A stretch of 64,000 nucleotides of DNA from positions 898,187-962,186 of the forward strand of contig NC_006370.1 of NCBI RefSeq assembly GCF_000196255.1, written 5' to 3'. The notes beneath the pieces are model-generated. The model did not search any database. It was not told the origin of the DNA and saw only the letters and a program-made list of their open reading frames with translations. This DNA is from Photobacterium profundum SS9. Its GTDB lineage: Bacteria; Pseudomonadota; Gammaproteobacteria; Enterobacterales; Vibrionaceae. A program made the translations under genes and the position numbers. Positions 27,105 through 39,044 of this stretch are shown one piece after another (the first letter of the stretch is position 1; every line of letters begins with the position of its first letter).

Positions 27105-27563
27105 ATGAGTAATAAGTTCGTTATCACATGGGATAACATGCAAATGTATACACGTCAGCTAGCTGAAAAATTGCTACCAGCTGATCAGTGGAAAGGTATC
27201 ATTGCTGTTAGTCGCGGCGGGTTAGTGCCTGCAGCGATTCTTGCTCGTGAGCTTAACATTCGTCATGTTGATACAGTGTGTATTTCAAGCTACGACCACG
27301 ATCATCAGCGTGAAATGAAAGTACTTAAACAGGCAGACGGCGATGGTGAAGGTTTCATCGTAATCGATGATCTTGTTGATACCGGTGGTACTGCTGAACT
27401 GATTCGTGCAATGTACCCTAAAGCAAAATTTGTAACTGTATGTGCTAAGCCTGCTGGTAAGCACTTTATTGATGACTACGTTGTTGATATTGCACAGGAC
27501 ACATGGATTGAGCAACCTTGGGATATGGCTGTTACGTTTGTCGATCCTATCTCAAAAAAATAA
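27105..27563 (+). CDS. gpt: Xanthine-guanine phosphoribosyltransferase
   Basis: A 152-residue type I phosphoribosyltransferase, exactly the E. coli Gpt length when started at ATG 27105 (GAGG upstream). The PRPP-binding loop is [12 protein letters not shown] (about residues 86-97), and [10 protein letters not shown] and the C-terminal WIEQPWDM are diagnostic of XGPRT. It converts guanine and xanthine to their nucleotides at the membrane side of the cytoplasm. It lies 54 bp after the purine permease and may be read with it. Confidence 0.95.
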   Translation: MSNKFVITWDNMQMYTRQLAEKLLPADQWKGIIAVSRGGLVPAAILARELNIRHVDTVCISSYDHDHQREMKVLKQADGDGEGFIVIDDLVDTGGTAELIRAMYPKAKFVTVCAKPAGKHFIDDYVVDIAQDTWIEQPWDMAVTFVDPISKK

Positions 27564-27596
27564 TTAATGATTAACTGATTACAGTTAGTTTCGCTA

Positions 27597-27628
27597 AAAA
27601 AGGTACCAGTGATGGTGCCTTTTTTTTT
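27597..27628 (+). terminator. Intrinsic terminator of gpt
   Basis: AGGTACCA (27601-27608) pairs with TGGTGCCT (27613-27620) around GTGA, followed by nine T's. Confidence 0.85.
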
Positions 27629-27813
27629 ATCTGTTTTTTTGCAATATTGGTATTACAGATTGCTATCAAAGTAATGATGTATTGAGTGATATACTATAAA
27701 TTATATGCTGATCCTACGTGTTTCCATCGGCAGTATTGAACCTATCATGACGATAGTGTCTTGTTTTTTGCCGGCTTTAATGCGTAGTTTGATTTTAAAT
27801 ATCGGAGTCCATT

Positions 27814-29073
27814 GTGTCTGATACATCAAAAACAAATTTATCCGAACAGTTATTTGCACCACGAATGAATACCAAAGAAACATCAAATTTGGTGAAAATA
27901 GCGAACTTAAAATCGGCCTCGGTGCATAATGCATTAGATGGAGATAGTGAGAGTGGATGGTATCGTGTTTTACGTCGACCTCAGTGGATTTGGCAAGGTA
28001 TTGATCCTATTGAAATGGAAGCGATTCTATCGCGGATGGCGAGTTCAACAGCAACACGTACTAGCGATGAATTATTGGATACAGTTATTGGATATAAACC
28101 GGGTAACTGGATCTATGAATGGACGCAAGTAGGGGCAAAACTGCAAAAAAAAGCTCGTGCGTATGTTGAAGCTGGTCAGAAAGAAAAAGCAGCTGATACA
28201 TTATTAAAAGCCAGTATGTATTACAGCGTTGCAGCATATCCACACCTTAAGGGCGATACGCTAGCGGCTCAAGCTGAGATCCAAGCAAATCAATCTTATC
28301 GTGAATCCATGGCGTTAACGCCACATCAAATACGTACTATTGATGTGAAGTATGAAGGTAAAACATTTCAAGCTTTTATTCATTTACCGCGTACTGATAA
28401 GTTACTGCCTACCGTTATTGTGAGTGGTGGATTAGATTCACTGCAATCTGATCTGTGGCGCTTATACCGCGATTATTTTGGTCCGGCTGGCTTTGCAATG
28501 GTGACCTTGGATATGCCTTCTGTTGGTCACAGTTCTCGTTGGGCATTAACTGAAGATACCAGTCGCCTTCATCAGGCATTGGTACAGCAAATTCGCGATG
28601 TGCCTTGGGTTGATAATACAAAAGTGGCGATGTTGGGCTTACGTTTTGGTGCCAATGCCGCGATACGACTGGGCTTTATGGAACCGACACGATTAAAAAC
28701 GTGTATCAGCCTAGGTGGTGCGATTCATAGCATGCTCACTCAGCCTACAATGCTCGATAGCATGCCGCGTATGTATTTGGATGTAATTGCATCCCGTATG
28801 GGAAAACATGGTGTATCTAAATCAAGCCTTACCTCGCATTTACCGGCATGGTCATTGAAGAATCAGGGTTTATTAGGTCGCCGAAAAGTGGATGTTCCGA
28901 TGTTAGGAATAAGCTTAAAAAATGATCCTGTTTGCCGTGAAATAGATAATCAATTAATAGAAAAGTCGAGTCGTGGTGGTAAAGCGATAACATTGCCTGA
29001 CACACCATTACATGATGGTTATCATCGCTCAATGGTGACAGTTATTGAGTGGTTAAAAGATAAATTAGCATAA
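27814..29073 (+). CDS. frsA: FrsA, fermentation-respiration switch esterase
   Basis: A 419-residue alpha/beta-hydrolase-fold protein beginning at a GTG. The DUF1100/FrsA family is recognised from SEQLFAPRMNTKETS, RRPQWIWQGIDP, VIVSGGLDSLQSD and the nucleophile-elbow-like LGLRFGANAA, where the usual catalytic serine is replaced. FrsA binds unphosphorylated enzyme IIA-Glc and shifts metabolism towards fermentation; crr for that partner is also in this window (50415-50924). In vibrios frsA regularly follows gpt, as here. Enzymatic activity claims for the family are disputed. Confidence 0.88.
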   Translation: MSDTSKTNLSEQLFAPRMNTKETSNLVKIANLKSASVHNALDGDSESGWYRVLRRPQWIWQGIDPIEMEAILSRMASSTATRTSDELLDTVIGYKPGNWIYEWTQVGAKLQKKARAYVEAGQKEKAADTLLKASMYYSVAAYPHLKGDTLAAQAEIQANQSYRESMALTPHQIRTIDVKYEGKTFQAFIHLPRTDKLLPTVIVSGGLDSLQSDLWRLYRDYFGPAGFAMVTLDMPSVGHSSRWALTEDTSRLHQALVQQIRDVPWVDNTKVAMLGLRFGANAAIRLGFMEPTRLKTCISLGGAIHSMLTQPTMLDSMPRMYLDVIASRMGKHGVSKSSLTSHLPAWSLKNQGLLGRRKVDVPMLGISLKNDPVCREIDNQLIEKSSRGGKAITLPDTPLHDGYHRSMVTVIEWLKDKLA

Positions 29074-29230
29074 GAATAAGACCAAGGTCTGGCCTGATTG
29101 TGTGAATAAAATGTTGCCAGTGTGTATCTAGTGTGGCTTTAATGGTTTAATGATAGAGTTAAACCATACTTAAGTGGTTGAGTATTTTATGTATGATGTT
29201 ACATACATATACTATGGATGGGGATATGCG

Positions 29231-29632
29231 ATGACTACTGATACTATTTTTCCGCCACATGGTCGTTTAATGACGAAACTGACGGCGCTTGGGCCTTATT
29301 TACGCAAACAGCAATCCAAAGAAGGTGAGTTTTTCTTTGACTGTTTAGCAAGCTGTATTAGTGCAAATAAATCTCCTGAAGAGCGTGAGTTTTGGGGATG
29401 GTGGTTAGTCTTAACGGCAACTGATATCGGCTTTGAATACCGTTACGATTTTGGTCGCTATGATGCGAAAGGTAACTGGATTAAAGGTACGTTACCAGCA
29501 AAACATACTGAAGCTGTGCTTAAAACGCTAGATGATTTTTATGTTAAATTGACTAAATTTGTCAAAGAAGATTGTCAATTGGATTTACAAGCGAGTGCTG
29601 AATTAGAAGAAGCGGTACTTGGTTCTGCATAA
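29231..29632 (+). CDS. crl: Crl, sigma-S holoenzyme assembly factor
   Basis: A 133-residue protein, the exact E. coli Crl length when started at ATG 29231 (GGGG upstream); the extra 19 residues upstream are not family-like. The conserved blocks are FFFDCLASCI, EFWGWWLVL and GFEYRYDFGRYD. Crl binds sigma-S and helps it capture RNA polymerase core, tuning the stationary-phase and stress regulon. It stands alone between frsA and proB. Confidence 0.9.
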   Translation: MTTDTIFPPHGRLMTKLTALGPYLRKQQSKEGEFFFDCLASCISANKSPEEREFWGWWLVLTATDIGFEYRYDFGRYDAKGNWIKGTLPAKHTEAVLKTLDDFYVKLTKFVKEDCQLDLQASAELEEAVLGSA

Positions 29633-29653
29633 TCAATAATAAAACGATCTTAA

Positions 29654-29691
29654 AAGGCTTCTTTGTTAGCGGTTAGCGACAAAGAGGTCTT
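29654..29691 (+). terminator. Terminator-like hairpin after crl
   Basis: AAGGCTTCTTTGT (29654-29666) pairs with ACAAAGAGGTCTT (29679-29691) through two G-T pairs; the T run after it is short. Confidence 0.5.
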
Positions 29692-29930
29692 TATCATTTT
29701 CGCGGTACTTTAGACGGTTTCGTCCTATTTTTAGCTGAATCCCATTTTATTTTATTAATTCTTTCTATGATTGCTGCATTTCTCTTGTGATCTTGCAATG
29801 GGATTGATAAAACAAATGCACACTTATTATCTACTTTTTGTTTATTCCCATGGCTGATACTAAACACCTAAATGTTAATGCACTAAAGCTTGAAGGCGAT
29901 CTTTCGAATGTTGAAAAACACACAGGGTCA

Positions 29931-31067
29931 ATGACACCACCTTTATCGGATAAACAAACGCTCCCCCCCAAGCAAACCATTGTTGTAAAGCTTGGTACCA
30001 GTGTATTAACGGGTGGTACTTTGAAGCTAGATCGTGCTCATATGGTTGAGTTGGTTCGCCAATGTGCTTATCTTCGACGTTATGGTCATAAAGTGATTAT
30101 TGTGACATCGGGTGCGATTGCAGCTGGTCGAGAGCATTTAGACTACCCTGAATTGCCGAAAACAATGGCTAGCAAACAGTTACTTGCGGCTGTAGGTCAA
30201 AGTCGTTTGATTCAAGAGTGGGAAAGCCTGTTTGGCATTTATGGTCTTCATGTCGGTCAGATGCTGCTAACGCGTGCTGATCTTGACGATCGTGAACGTT
30301 ACTTGAATGCTCGAGACATGCTCATTGCGTTATTAGATAACGGCATTATTCCTGTTGTAAATGAAAATGATGCGGTTGCTACCACTGAAATAAAAGTGGG
30401 CGATAATGATAATTTATCCGCTCTAGTGGGTATTTTAGGCGGTGCAGATAAGCTACTGCTATTAACCGACCAACCCGGTTTATTTACTGCTGATCCACGT
30501 AATAACCCAGATGCAGAGCTTATTCGCGAAGTACATACCATTGATGAAACACTGCGCAAATTAGCAGGTGGCAGTGCAGGTGGTTTAGGTACTGGTGGTA
30601 TGGCGACTAAATTGCAAGCAGCAGATGTTGCTCGTCGTGCGGGTATTGAAGTAATTATTGCAGCGGGTAGTCGCCCCGATGTGATTTCTGATTTAGCCAG
30701 TGGTGAGTCGGTAGGAACACGCTTTCTTCCGTTAGATACACCACTAGAAAGTCGTAAGCGTTGGATTTTAGCGGGTCCCCCTCCTGCTGGTGATATTGTG
30801 ATTGATGCTGGTGCCGCTAAGGCCGTACTGGAAAGAGGCAGTAGCTTACTATCGAAAGGTATTAGCGAAGTAAAAGGGGCATTTGAACGTGGCGAAGTCG
30901 CACGCATTTTCGATACCAACGGTGTTTTGTTAGCCCGCGGTATTTGTCGCTATTCAAGCCGCGATATGGCAATGATTGTAGGTAAGCACAGCCAAGAAAT
31001 TTATAAAGTGCTGGGTTATGAATATGGTCCTGTTGCTATTCACCGTGATGATCTAGTGGTTATTTAA
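29931..31067 (+). CDS. proB: Glutamate 5-kinase
   Basis: ProB phosphorylates glutamate in the first step of proline synthesis. The start at 29931 gives 378 residues, closest to the E. coli 367. An in-frame ATG at 29850 would add 27 residues but has no visible ribosome-binding site, so the true start is uncertain. Motifs are [42 protein letters not shown] and [15 protein letters not shown] in the kinase domain. A C-terminal PUA domain follows (about residues 275-360). It is followed by proA 97 bp on, a standard pair. Confidence 0.9.
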   Translation: MTPPLSDKQTLPPKQTIVVKLGTSVLTGGTLKLDRAHMVELVRQCAYLRRYGHKVIIVTSGAIAAGREHLDYPELPKTMASKQLLAAVGQSRLIQEWESLFGIYGLHVGQMLLTRADLDDRERYLNARDMLIALLDNGIIPVVNENDAVATTEIKVGDNDNLSALVGILGGADKLLLLTDQPGLFTADPRNNPDAELIREVHTIDETLRKLAGGSAGGLGTGGMATKLQAADVARRAGIEVIIAAGSRPDVISDLASGESVGTRFLPLDTPLESRKRWILAGPPPAGDIVIDAGAAKAVLERGSSLLSKGISEVKGAFERGEVARIFDTNGVLLARGICRYSSRDMAMIVGKHSQEIYKVLGYEYGPVAIHRDDLVVI

Positions 31068-31164
31068 AGTCATCATTTAAAAAAGTGATTGTTTACATTA
31101 GCAATGTAATTAAACCAATGTAACTTAACGTATATTGATGACTTGGCATGAAAGAGGAAATATT

Positions 31165-32421
31165 GTGAATCTTGAACATATGGGTAAGGCGGCTCAAGAA
31201 GCGGCTTTCGAATTAGCAACAGTAGCAACAGCACAAAAGAACCAAGCATTAGCGATCATTGCCGATGAGCTAGAGGCAAACAAAGATGCGATTTTGGCGG
31301 CCAACGCTAAAGATATTAATGCCGCGCGTGAATCAGGCATGACAGATGCGTTGATTGATCGCCTTTTGCTGAATGAAGAAAGGCTAACCGGCATTGCCAA
31401 TGACGTACGTAACGTGATCAGTTTAAATGATCCTGTAGGTGCCGAGCTCGATAGCCGAGTATTAGAAAACGGTATGCGTTTAAGCCGCCGCCGTGTGCCT
31501 TTGGGGGTTGTTGGTGTTATCTATGAAGCCCGCCCAAATGTAACGATTGATATTGCTGCACTGTGTTTGAAAACGGGTAATGCCAGTATTCTACGTGGTG
31601 GACGCGAAACATTTCATTCCAATGTGGAATTAGTGAAAGTCATTCAAGTCGCACTGAAAAAAGCAGACTTACCAGCCGCATCGGTTCAGTACATTGAAAA
31701 ACCAGACCGTGAGTTAGTATCACAGTTGCTACGCCTTGATCAGTACGTTGATATGATTATTCCACGTGGGGGGGCTGGCTTGCATAAGATGTGTAAAGAA
31801 AACAGCACCATTCCTGTGATTATAGGTGGTTTTGGTATCAGCCATATTTACGTTGACCATTCTGCGGATATATCTCGTTCAATTGATGTGGTTGAAAATG
31901 CTAAAGCGCAGCGCCCATCAGCGTGTAATGCATTGGATACGTTGTTGGTGAGCGAAAAAGTGGCAGAGACTTTTTTACCTCGTTTAGCTGAGCGTTTAAA
32001 TAAAAGTAACGTTGAATTTGTTGCTGATGATGCGGCGTATTCTTTCCTAGAAGGAAAAGCGGCAACATTGCGCCATGCTGCAGACGGTGATTTTGATACT
32101 GAATGGCTAAGTTTCACGTTAGGCGTAAAAGTGGTTGCCGATGTTGCAGAAGCGATTGCTCATATGCGTAAACATAACGCGAGCCACTCTGATGCGATTT
32201 TGACGAACGATATTCAATCTGCAGAACGTTTCGTTAATGCGGCAGGCTCTGCTGCTGTGTATGTGAATGCATCTACACGCTTTACAGACGGTGCGCAGTT
32301 TGGTTTAGGTGCCGAGGTTGCTGTATCTACTCAGAAGCTGCATGCACGTGGCCCTATGGGCTTAGAAGAGCTAACAAGTTACAAGTGGGTAGGTCAGGCT
32401 GACTACTTAGTACGCCCATAA
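31165..32421 (+). CDS. proA: Gamma-glutamyl phosphate reductase
   Basis: ProA reduces glutamyl 5-phosphate to the semialdehyde with NADPH. A GTG at 31165 with GAGGAAA upstream gives 418 residues, near the E. coli 417; the longer frame from 31135 is not family-like. The aldehyde-dehydrogenase-fold motifs [25 protein letters not shown] and the catalytic-cysteine segment [12 protein letters not shown] are all present, and it ends [10 protein letters not shown]. It forms an operon with proB. Confidence 0.93.
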   Translation: MNLEHMGKAAQEAAFELATVATAQKNQALAIIADELEANKDAILAANAKDINAARESGMTDALIDRLLLNEERLTGIANDVRNVISLNDPVGAELDSRVLENGMRLSRRRVPLGVVGVIYEARPNVTIDIAALCLKTGNASILRGGRETFHSNVELVKVIQVALKKADLPAASVQYIEKPDRELVSQLLRLDQYVDMIIPRGGAGLHKMCKENSTIPVIIGGFGISHIYVDHSADISRSIDVVENAKAQRPSACNALDTLLVSEKVAETFLPRLAERLNKSNVEFVADDAAYSFLEGKAATLRHAADGDFDTEWLSFTLGVKVVADVAEAIAHMRKHNASHSDAILTNDIQSAERFVNAAGSAAVYVNASTRFTDGAQFGLGAEVAVSTQKLHARGPMGLEELTSYKWVGQADYLVRP

Positions 32422-32536
32422 GCGGGATGCTTATATCAATTTAGACGAGTACCTGATTACAATTATCTGACCGTTTATTTATCTGGAATGATATTACTCG
32501 TATAAAAAAGGTGCCATAGCCCTGTTTCTTATACAA

Positions 32537-32568
32537 AAATCTCTAGTTTAAAAACTGGGGATTTTTTT
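32537..32568 (+). terminator. Intrinsic terminator of proBA
   Basis: AAATCTCTAGTT (32537-32548) pairs with AACTGGGGATTT (32553-32564) with two G-T pairs, followed by T's. Confidence 0.75.
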
Positions 32569-32716
32569 GAACTTCATTTCAATATCACGATTTGATCCTT
32601 TGTTACATCAAAGGCGGTCATTATGTGACTTACTATTCATAATCCAATATAATGATTAAGATGTGATTTATAGGATTTTGTGCGCCAACAAATATATAAT
32701 ATTTCACCATTTCCTA

Positions 32717-34261
32717 ATGATTAGTTATGGTATGCGCGACTTTCTATTACAGGCAAAACAAACCAATAGCTGCATTGCTATTGGCGGGCTTATTTACAAT
32801 CCAGAGACTCAAACTCTTCATAAGGCGTCGATAACGATAGACCTTGAGCCTCGTACCATCGAATTATTGGAATTGCTGCTGACCAGTGTTGGTCTGCCTC
32901 TTTCCGTTAACACGATCATCGAAACAGTGTGGCAAAGCAAATTCATCTCGAAGAATGTTCTGACTAATCGCATCAGCACGTTACGCTCTCTATTACAGCT
33001 ACATTCACCTGAGCACGATGCTGCTAAATTGCTTGTCACTTACCCACGTAAAGGCTACTTCCTTAACCCTGCCAATATTGGTTTATTGCCACCGGTAAAA
33101 ACAAAGAAGCGCAAAGCGGGAATAGTACAATCAGACATGACTCAGCCAAACGTTTTGCGAGTGCGTCTCGCCTATGGACTATGTACGCTATTAGCGCTTT
33201 GTAGCATCACTTTGGGGGGCATGGTTTGGCAACAACAAGGAATTTCAACTCAACAAACTCGTAATCAGCTTTTGATTCCTAAAGTTGAACTGCTGCTCAA
33301 TCGCATCAATGCTATTGGCTCGCAAGCAAGACACTACCGCAAAGTAATCAAAGCGGTACTGCTTCAACAACAAATTGAATACCCTTATACCGACATTGCC
33401 AACCAAGATGCTCCGAGTTATTTCCTCGACCCAATTGATGATACACCCTACTTTCCGGGTGCGCGCAACATGCAGACTAGTGACTACGAACTCAATATTG
33501 AGCTGAAAGATGGTCCTGAGAAAAACATCATTAAAGCGCAGATAAATCTGATTTATCCAGCAACGGGTAAACTGGCCTTCCGTAATCAATATGTATTACG
33601 TCTATCTCACCTACAAAGTGACCTGTTCCAAATTCATACCGACGTTGCGCAATACTTCAATCTGCCAGAACTATCTAAAAGTGCTTGGATACTGTCAGAT
33701 ATGCATGAAAATATGCTGATTGATGAAGATTTCCCTAGTGAGCCTCTACAGCAAGCGGACGAATTTGCTGCAATCACTATTGCCAGACATCTTGTGTTGT
33801 ATGAACAAGACAAAATCAAACTGGAGAACTTCCTTAACCAAGCTCAGTCTGTATTCGATGTGTTGCCAGATGAATTGAGTTTGTGGTTAGGTATCTTGTA
33901 TTACAAAATCGGCAATCTCGATAAAGCGAAAACTCTGCTGACGACACCGGCTGGTGATTCACTCATTCAAAATGCGTTGATCTACACGTTCGTTTCTCAT
34001 ATAGCCTATAAGCAAAACAAACTCGATCAGTTTCGCCTCAACTACATGGAATCTTTAGTCGCACTGCTACGCGTGATGCCTTCGGAAGCGTTGTTCAATC
34101 GTTTGTCTCAGCCTGAATCTAAAGAAACCTGTTTACAACCGTGGAAGACATTGCGTGTGAGCGTGAAAGATAAAGATATTGTCATGCGCTGGAAAGCGCT
34201 TATCGAAGAATACTGCACTAACGTAGATAGAGACATAACACCAATAAAAACAAAGGTGTAA
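32717..34261 (+). CDS. ToxR/CadC-like membrane-bound transcriptional regulator
   Basis: A protein of about 514 residues with a cytoplasmic winged-helix DNA-binding domain of OmpR/ToxR type (LEPRTIELLELLL, NTIIETVWQ, NVLTNRISTLRSLL, TYPRKGYFL). A basic linker (KTKKRKA) leads to one membrane helix at roughly residues 150-170 and a periplasmic domain of some 330 residues with helical repeats. The start is uncertain: 32717 or 32732 fit best, and a GTG at 32663 is possible. Members of this group sense periplasmic signals and bind DNA from the membrane. The next gene encodes a lipoprotein and is a natural partner or target. The periplasmic part matches nothing I recognise. Confidence 0.75.
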   Translation: MISYGMRDFLLQAKQTNSCIAIGGLIYNPETQTLHKASITIDLEPRTIELLELLLTSVGLPLSVNTIIETVWQSKFISKNVLTNRISTLRSLLQLHSPEHDAAKLLVTYPRKGYFLNPANIGLLPPVKTKKRKAGIVQSDMTQPNVLRVRLAYGLCTLLALCSITLGGMVWQQQGISTQQTRNQLLIPKVELLLNRINAIGSQARHYRKVIKAVLLQQQIEYPYTDIANQDAPSYFLDPIDDTPYFPGARNMQTSDYELNIELKDGPEKNIIKAQINLIYPATGKLAFRNQYVLRLSHLQSDLFQIHTDVAQYFNLPELSKSAWILSDMHENMLIDEDFPSEPLQQADEFAAITIARHLVLYEQDKIKLENFLNQAQSVFDVLPDELSLWLGILYYKIGNLDKAKTLLTTPAGDSLIQNALIYTFVSHIAYKQNKLDQFRLNYMESLVALLRVMPSEALFNRLSQPESKETCLQPWKTLRVSVKDKDIVMRWKALIEEYCTNVDRDITPIKTKV

Positions 34262-34391
34262 ATGTAAAATTAAGCTTTTATTAGTTTTTGTTAATTTTTA
34301 TTTTTTGCCCTTTTTAGTCACAAAACTTAGCATACTGACATTCGAACAATAGCCCGACTTTTTGGGCCTCCTTGATTAGGAATGTAAAGCT

Positions 34392-35282
34392 ATGCTAAAA
34401 AAAATGACGCTTATCGCCGCAGCAACGATTGCACTTTATGGCTGTGGTGGCGGCTCTTCTTCTGGCTCTAGTAAAGATACTGGTAGTACTTTAAATTACC
34501 CTATTCAAAACTCTGAGTTTGCACCAAGCTCCGCAACTAAACTGAACTACACGTTCAGCATTGACGGCCAACATGAAGGTGACATGAAGTTAAGCTTCCA
34601 ATCACTTGACAGTGAGCAAGTGTTGGCATCATTGGCGCAAGAATCTGGCAGCGAAGAAGTCATCCAAGTCGTCAATGATTTAGTCAACTATGGCGTTCAA
34701 CAGTTTTACTACTCAGCTGAAGTACAAGATGATGGCGAAGAAGACAACACACTCTACTTTGCAGGTACCGACGGTGCCCTACATGAAATTACGGATGCCT
34801 ACTTACTAGGTAGCAGTTTTATTCCGACTCTGATGCGTAGCAGCCCAGTTTTCCGCTTGAATGGTGCAGACGTTAAAGAAAAGAGCCCGAACATTGATAT
34901 CAGCGAGGAAACCGTTTCGTTACAATTGACGTTAGAAGGTACCTCCGTAAAGAACATGCTTGAGGATTTCGAAGATCACGATTGGGTTCAAGCCCTACCG
35001 GATATCGCTTCTTGTAATGTGACTTGGCAACAGCAGGTAGGTGAAACTGGCGCGCGCAAAACCTTCACGGTATCAAACGAAACCATCGAAGCGGCTTACT
35101 TGACAGAAGACAACATTTACAATGTGAACTGCAAAGATATGGATTCTATGGAGTTTGCAACTTCTGCTGAGCGTTGGTTCAACCCGAGTTTTGGCCTTAT
35201 TGAGCAAATTGAGCGACAGAAAGTAGAACAAATTCAAATTAGCGAAGAAAAAGCCACGATAACCGCGATTGAAAAAGAGTAA
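34392..35282 (+). CDS. Unknown lipoprotein next to the ToxR-like regulator
   Basis: A 296-residue lipoprotein: signal MLKKMTLIAAATIALYGC, then a Gly/Ser-rich linker (GGGSSSGSSKDTGS) and an acidic, probably beta-rich domain. Only two cysteines follow the lipid-bearing one (about residues 213 and 251), which could form a disulfide in the periplasm. It lies 130 bp behind the regulator with its own TAGGAA ribosome-binding site and a strong terminator. I do not recognise the fold. Candidate roles are signal partner of the regulator or a regulated surface protein. Confidence 0.7.
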   Translation: MLKKMTLIAAATIALYGCGGGSSSGSSKDTGSTLNYPIQNSEFAPSSATKLNYTFSIDGQHEGDMKLSFQSLDSEQVLASLAQESGSEEVIQVVNDLVNYGVQQFYYSAEVQDDGEEDNTLYFAGTDGALHEITDAYLLGSSFIPTLMRSSPVFRLNGADVKEKSPNIDISEETVSLQLTLEGTSVKNMLEDFEDHDWVQALPDIASCNVTWQQQVGETGARKTFTVSNETIEAAYLTEDNIYNVNCKDMDSMEFATSAERWFNPSFGLIEQIERQKVEQIQISEEKATITAIEKE

Positions 35283-35302
35283 ACGCTAAACCGCAGATAT
35301 AA

Positions 35303-35336
35303 AAAGGCTTTGGGAAGTACACCAAAGCCTTTTTTG
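35303..35336 (+). terminator. Intrinsic terminator of the lipoprotein gene
   Basis: AAGGCTTTGG (35305-35314) pairs with CCAAAGCCTT (35323-35332), followed by six T's. Confidence 0.85.
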
Positions 35337-35352
35337 TGTGGGTTGTCTTTTG

Positions 35353-35553
35353 CTAGTTGCTAGTATCGTTACTGCTTTTCTTATTGTTTTCATCTTGCAG
35401 TGCTTGTTCTTTGTCGTGTTTTTCTTTGAGGTATTTAATTTTGTCTCGATCACCAAACTTCATGTTGGCCGTGTATTTCAACGCCATAATGTTGCTAACA
35501 ACGACACTTAGTATGACAACGGTAATCACCCAAGGGTTGAGTAACCATTCCAT
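35353..35553 (-). CDS. DUF2897-like small membrane protein
   Basis: A 66-residue protein with one N-terminal membrane helix (MEWLLNPWVITVVILSVVVS) and a charged cytoplasmic tail (DRDKIKYLKEKHDKEQ). The N-terminus EWLLNPWVI and KYTANMKF fit the DUF2897 family common in vibrios, function unknown. It follows the M15 peptidase gene with essentially no gap and is probably the last gene of the dapE unit. Confidence 0.7.
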   Translation of the reverse strand: MEWLLNPWVITVVILSVVVSNIMALKYTANMKFGDRDKIKYLKEKHDKEQALQDENNKKSSNDTSN

Positions 35554-37753
<2,200 letters not shown>

Positions 37754-37851
37754 AATGATGCTGACTTTATTTCGTTATTTGTTAGCTTTCCTTTATAGCG
37801 AGAATAGCTAACCTTCGCAATGGGTGATGGTGGTCACTTTTTAAAACAGAC

Positions 37852-38316
37852 TTATTTTGATTCGTTTAACCATTCATCATTCGCGTCTTGGCGAAATTCT
37901 TGATAAAAGGTCTCCACTTTTTTTGCTTCATCATCTACGAGTGTAAAAGGCGTAAAGCTATCCCCATTGATGACAGAATCCAGAGTGACTGGCTGAGCGA
38001 TAATGGCGTTATTTCTTATTGTGACGAGACAACGCGTTTCATCGAAATAAGTAAAAAGGCTGACTGCATTATTTTCGTTTTGCCATGAATAGACAGACAA
38101 CACACCGTTTGTCAGTGTTAGTTCATCTTCAATTAAGCGCTGCGGGGCTTGGAAAATGATCAATAACGATGCGGCATTGAGTTCCAGCGGTGTTCCATTG
38201 GTAAAGGCTTGATGAATGTTTTGCCTTTCTTTTTCAGTTAATACATCAAGTAATACGGGTTTGTGTTTGATTGCATCTTGTGTGGCTTTAAGTAGTTTTT
38301 GTGCACCGCTCATCAT
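37852..38316 (-). CDS. Hypothetical protein, 154 aa
   Basis: A soluble, slightly acidic 154-residue protein without signal or membrane helix. I do not recognise a family. It has an N-terminal helical part (KLLKATQDAIKH) and a beta-rich middle (LTNGVLSVYSW, TRCLVTIRNNAI). A second ATG directly after the first is an alternative start. It stands 98 bp upstream of the YffB-like gene in the same direction. Confidence 0.6.
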   Translation of the reverse strand: MMSGAQKLLKATQDAIKHKPVLLDVLTEKERQNIHQAFTNGTPLELNAASLLIIFQAPQRLIEDELTLTNGVLSVYSWQNENNAVSLFTYFDETRCLVTIRNNAIIAQPVTLDSVINGDSFTPFTLVDDEAKKVETFYQEFRQDANDEWLNESK

Positions 38317-38396
38317 ATGACCTTATCTGTAGGCATAAAAAGCTCTGATATTACTATTGATACTGGCTGGCTGCTACTTATCAACTTGGAAGGTTC

Positions 38397-38483
38397 ATGG
38401 GGTTAGCTGCCAGTGCGGGGCTTGATTATATGATTAATGATGACGTGACCATTAAAACCGATATCGCCCTTGGGTATTTATGA
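38397..38483 (+). pseudogene. Fragment resembling an OmpW-like outer membrane protein
   Basis: A 28-residue frame includes GLAASAGLDYMINDDVTI, which resembles the OmpW barrel segment ending in DYMIND. Just before it, in another frame, NLEGSWG would supply the expected preceding residues, suggesting a frameshift. No start signal, ribosome-binding site or further barrel strands are present, so this is at best a decayed remnant. Confidence 0.35.
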
Positions 38484-38705
38484 TGGTTATAAGTTTTAAA
38501 CATCATTGTACATCGTTAAACAGGGACGATATTAAAAGAGTGGCATGTCTGGCGTGGCGATTCTTTACTTTTAATTGTGTGTTAGTGAGATCTAAGTCCC
38601 ACTTTTGACTTTGTATAGGGTGAAAACTAAATAGCTAATTGATCAAACTCAACATGCTAGTTGTGGATCTCGGAATAATGAAGCCTCTGTATTATGGAGG
38701 TCTCA
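38484..38705. other. Spacer before the winged-helix gene
   Basis: A 222-bp AT-rich stretch; apart from the likely promoter of the next gene and its GGAGG ribosome-binding site I see nothing. Confidence 0.4.
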
Positions 38706-38987
38706 ATGGAACTGAATCCAGTTTTTGCTCGCCGTCTTTATTTGGCATTACTTGTTGAGCATACCGAACGCCCAAATGTACCAAGGTTGATTGAACAAAC
38801 AGGTTGGCCACGCCGTACGATTCAAGATGTATTGAAAGCTTTGCCGGGTATTGGTATCGAACTTACGTTTATTCAAGATGGTAAACGACACAATGATGGC
38901 TATTATAAGCTAAGTGATTGGGGACCTTTCGATCTGCAATGGGTTGAAAACCGAGAAAAGGATCTCATTACCTCTGTTGCTTGCTAA
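38706..38987 (+). CDS. Small winged-helix DNA-binding protein
   Basis: A 93-residue protein; the start at 38706 is set by GGAGG seven bases before the ATG. It reads as a helix-turn-helix or winged-helix domain (PNVPRLIEQTGWPRRTIQDVL is the recognition part, DGYYKLSDWGPFD the wing). A similar small regulator family is common in gammaproteobacteria and of unknown role. No partner gene is adjacent. Confidence 0.7.
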   Translation: MELNPVFARRLYLALLVEHTERPNVPRLIEQTGWPRRTIQDVLKALPGIGIELTFIQDGKRHNDGYYKLSDWGPFDLQWVENREKDLITSVAC

Positions 38988-38990
38988 AAG

Positions 38991-39014
38991 AAAACCGCAG
39001 TTACTGCGGTTTTT
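38991..39014 (+). terminator. Terminator shared by the winged-helix and DUF4156 genes
   Basis: AAAACCGCAG (38991-39000) pairs with CTGCGGTTTT (39004-39013) around TTA. A's and T's on both sides make it usable from both directions. Confidence 0.85.
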
Positions 39015-39044
39015 CTTTAAAACGTATTGATAAAAATTTGAGCG

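Noticed and set aside
29838..29930. Extended ProB N-terminus
   Set aside because: Not needed for family length and without a visible ribosome-binding site; kept as an alternative only.
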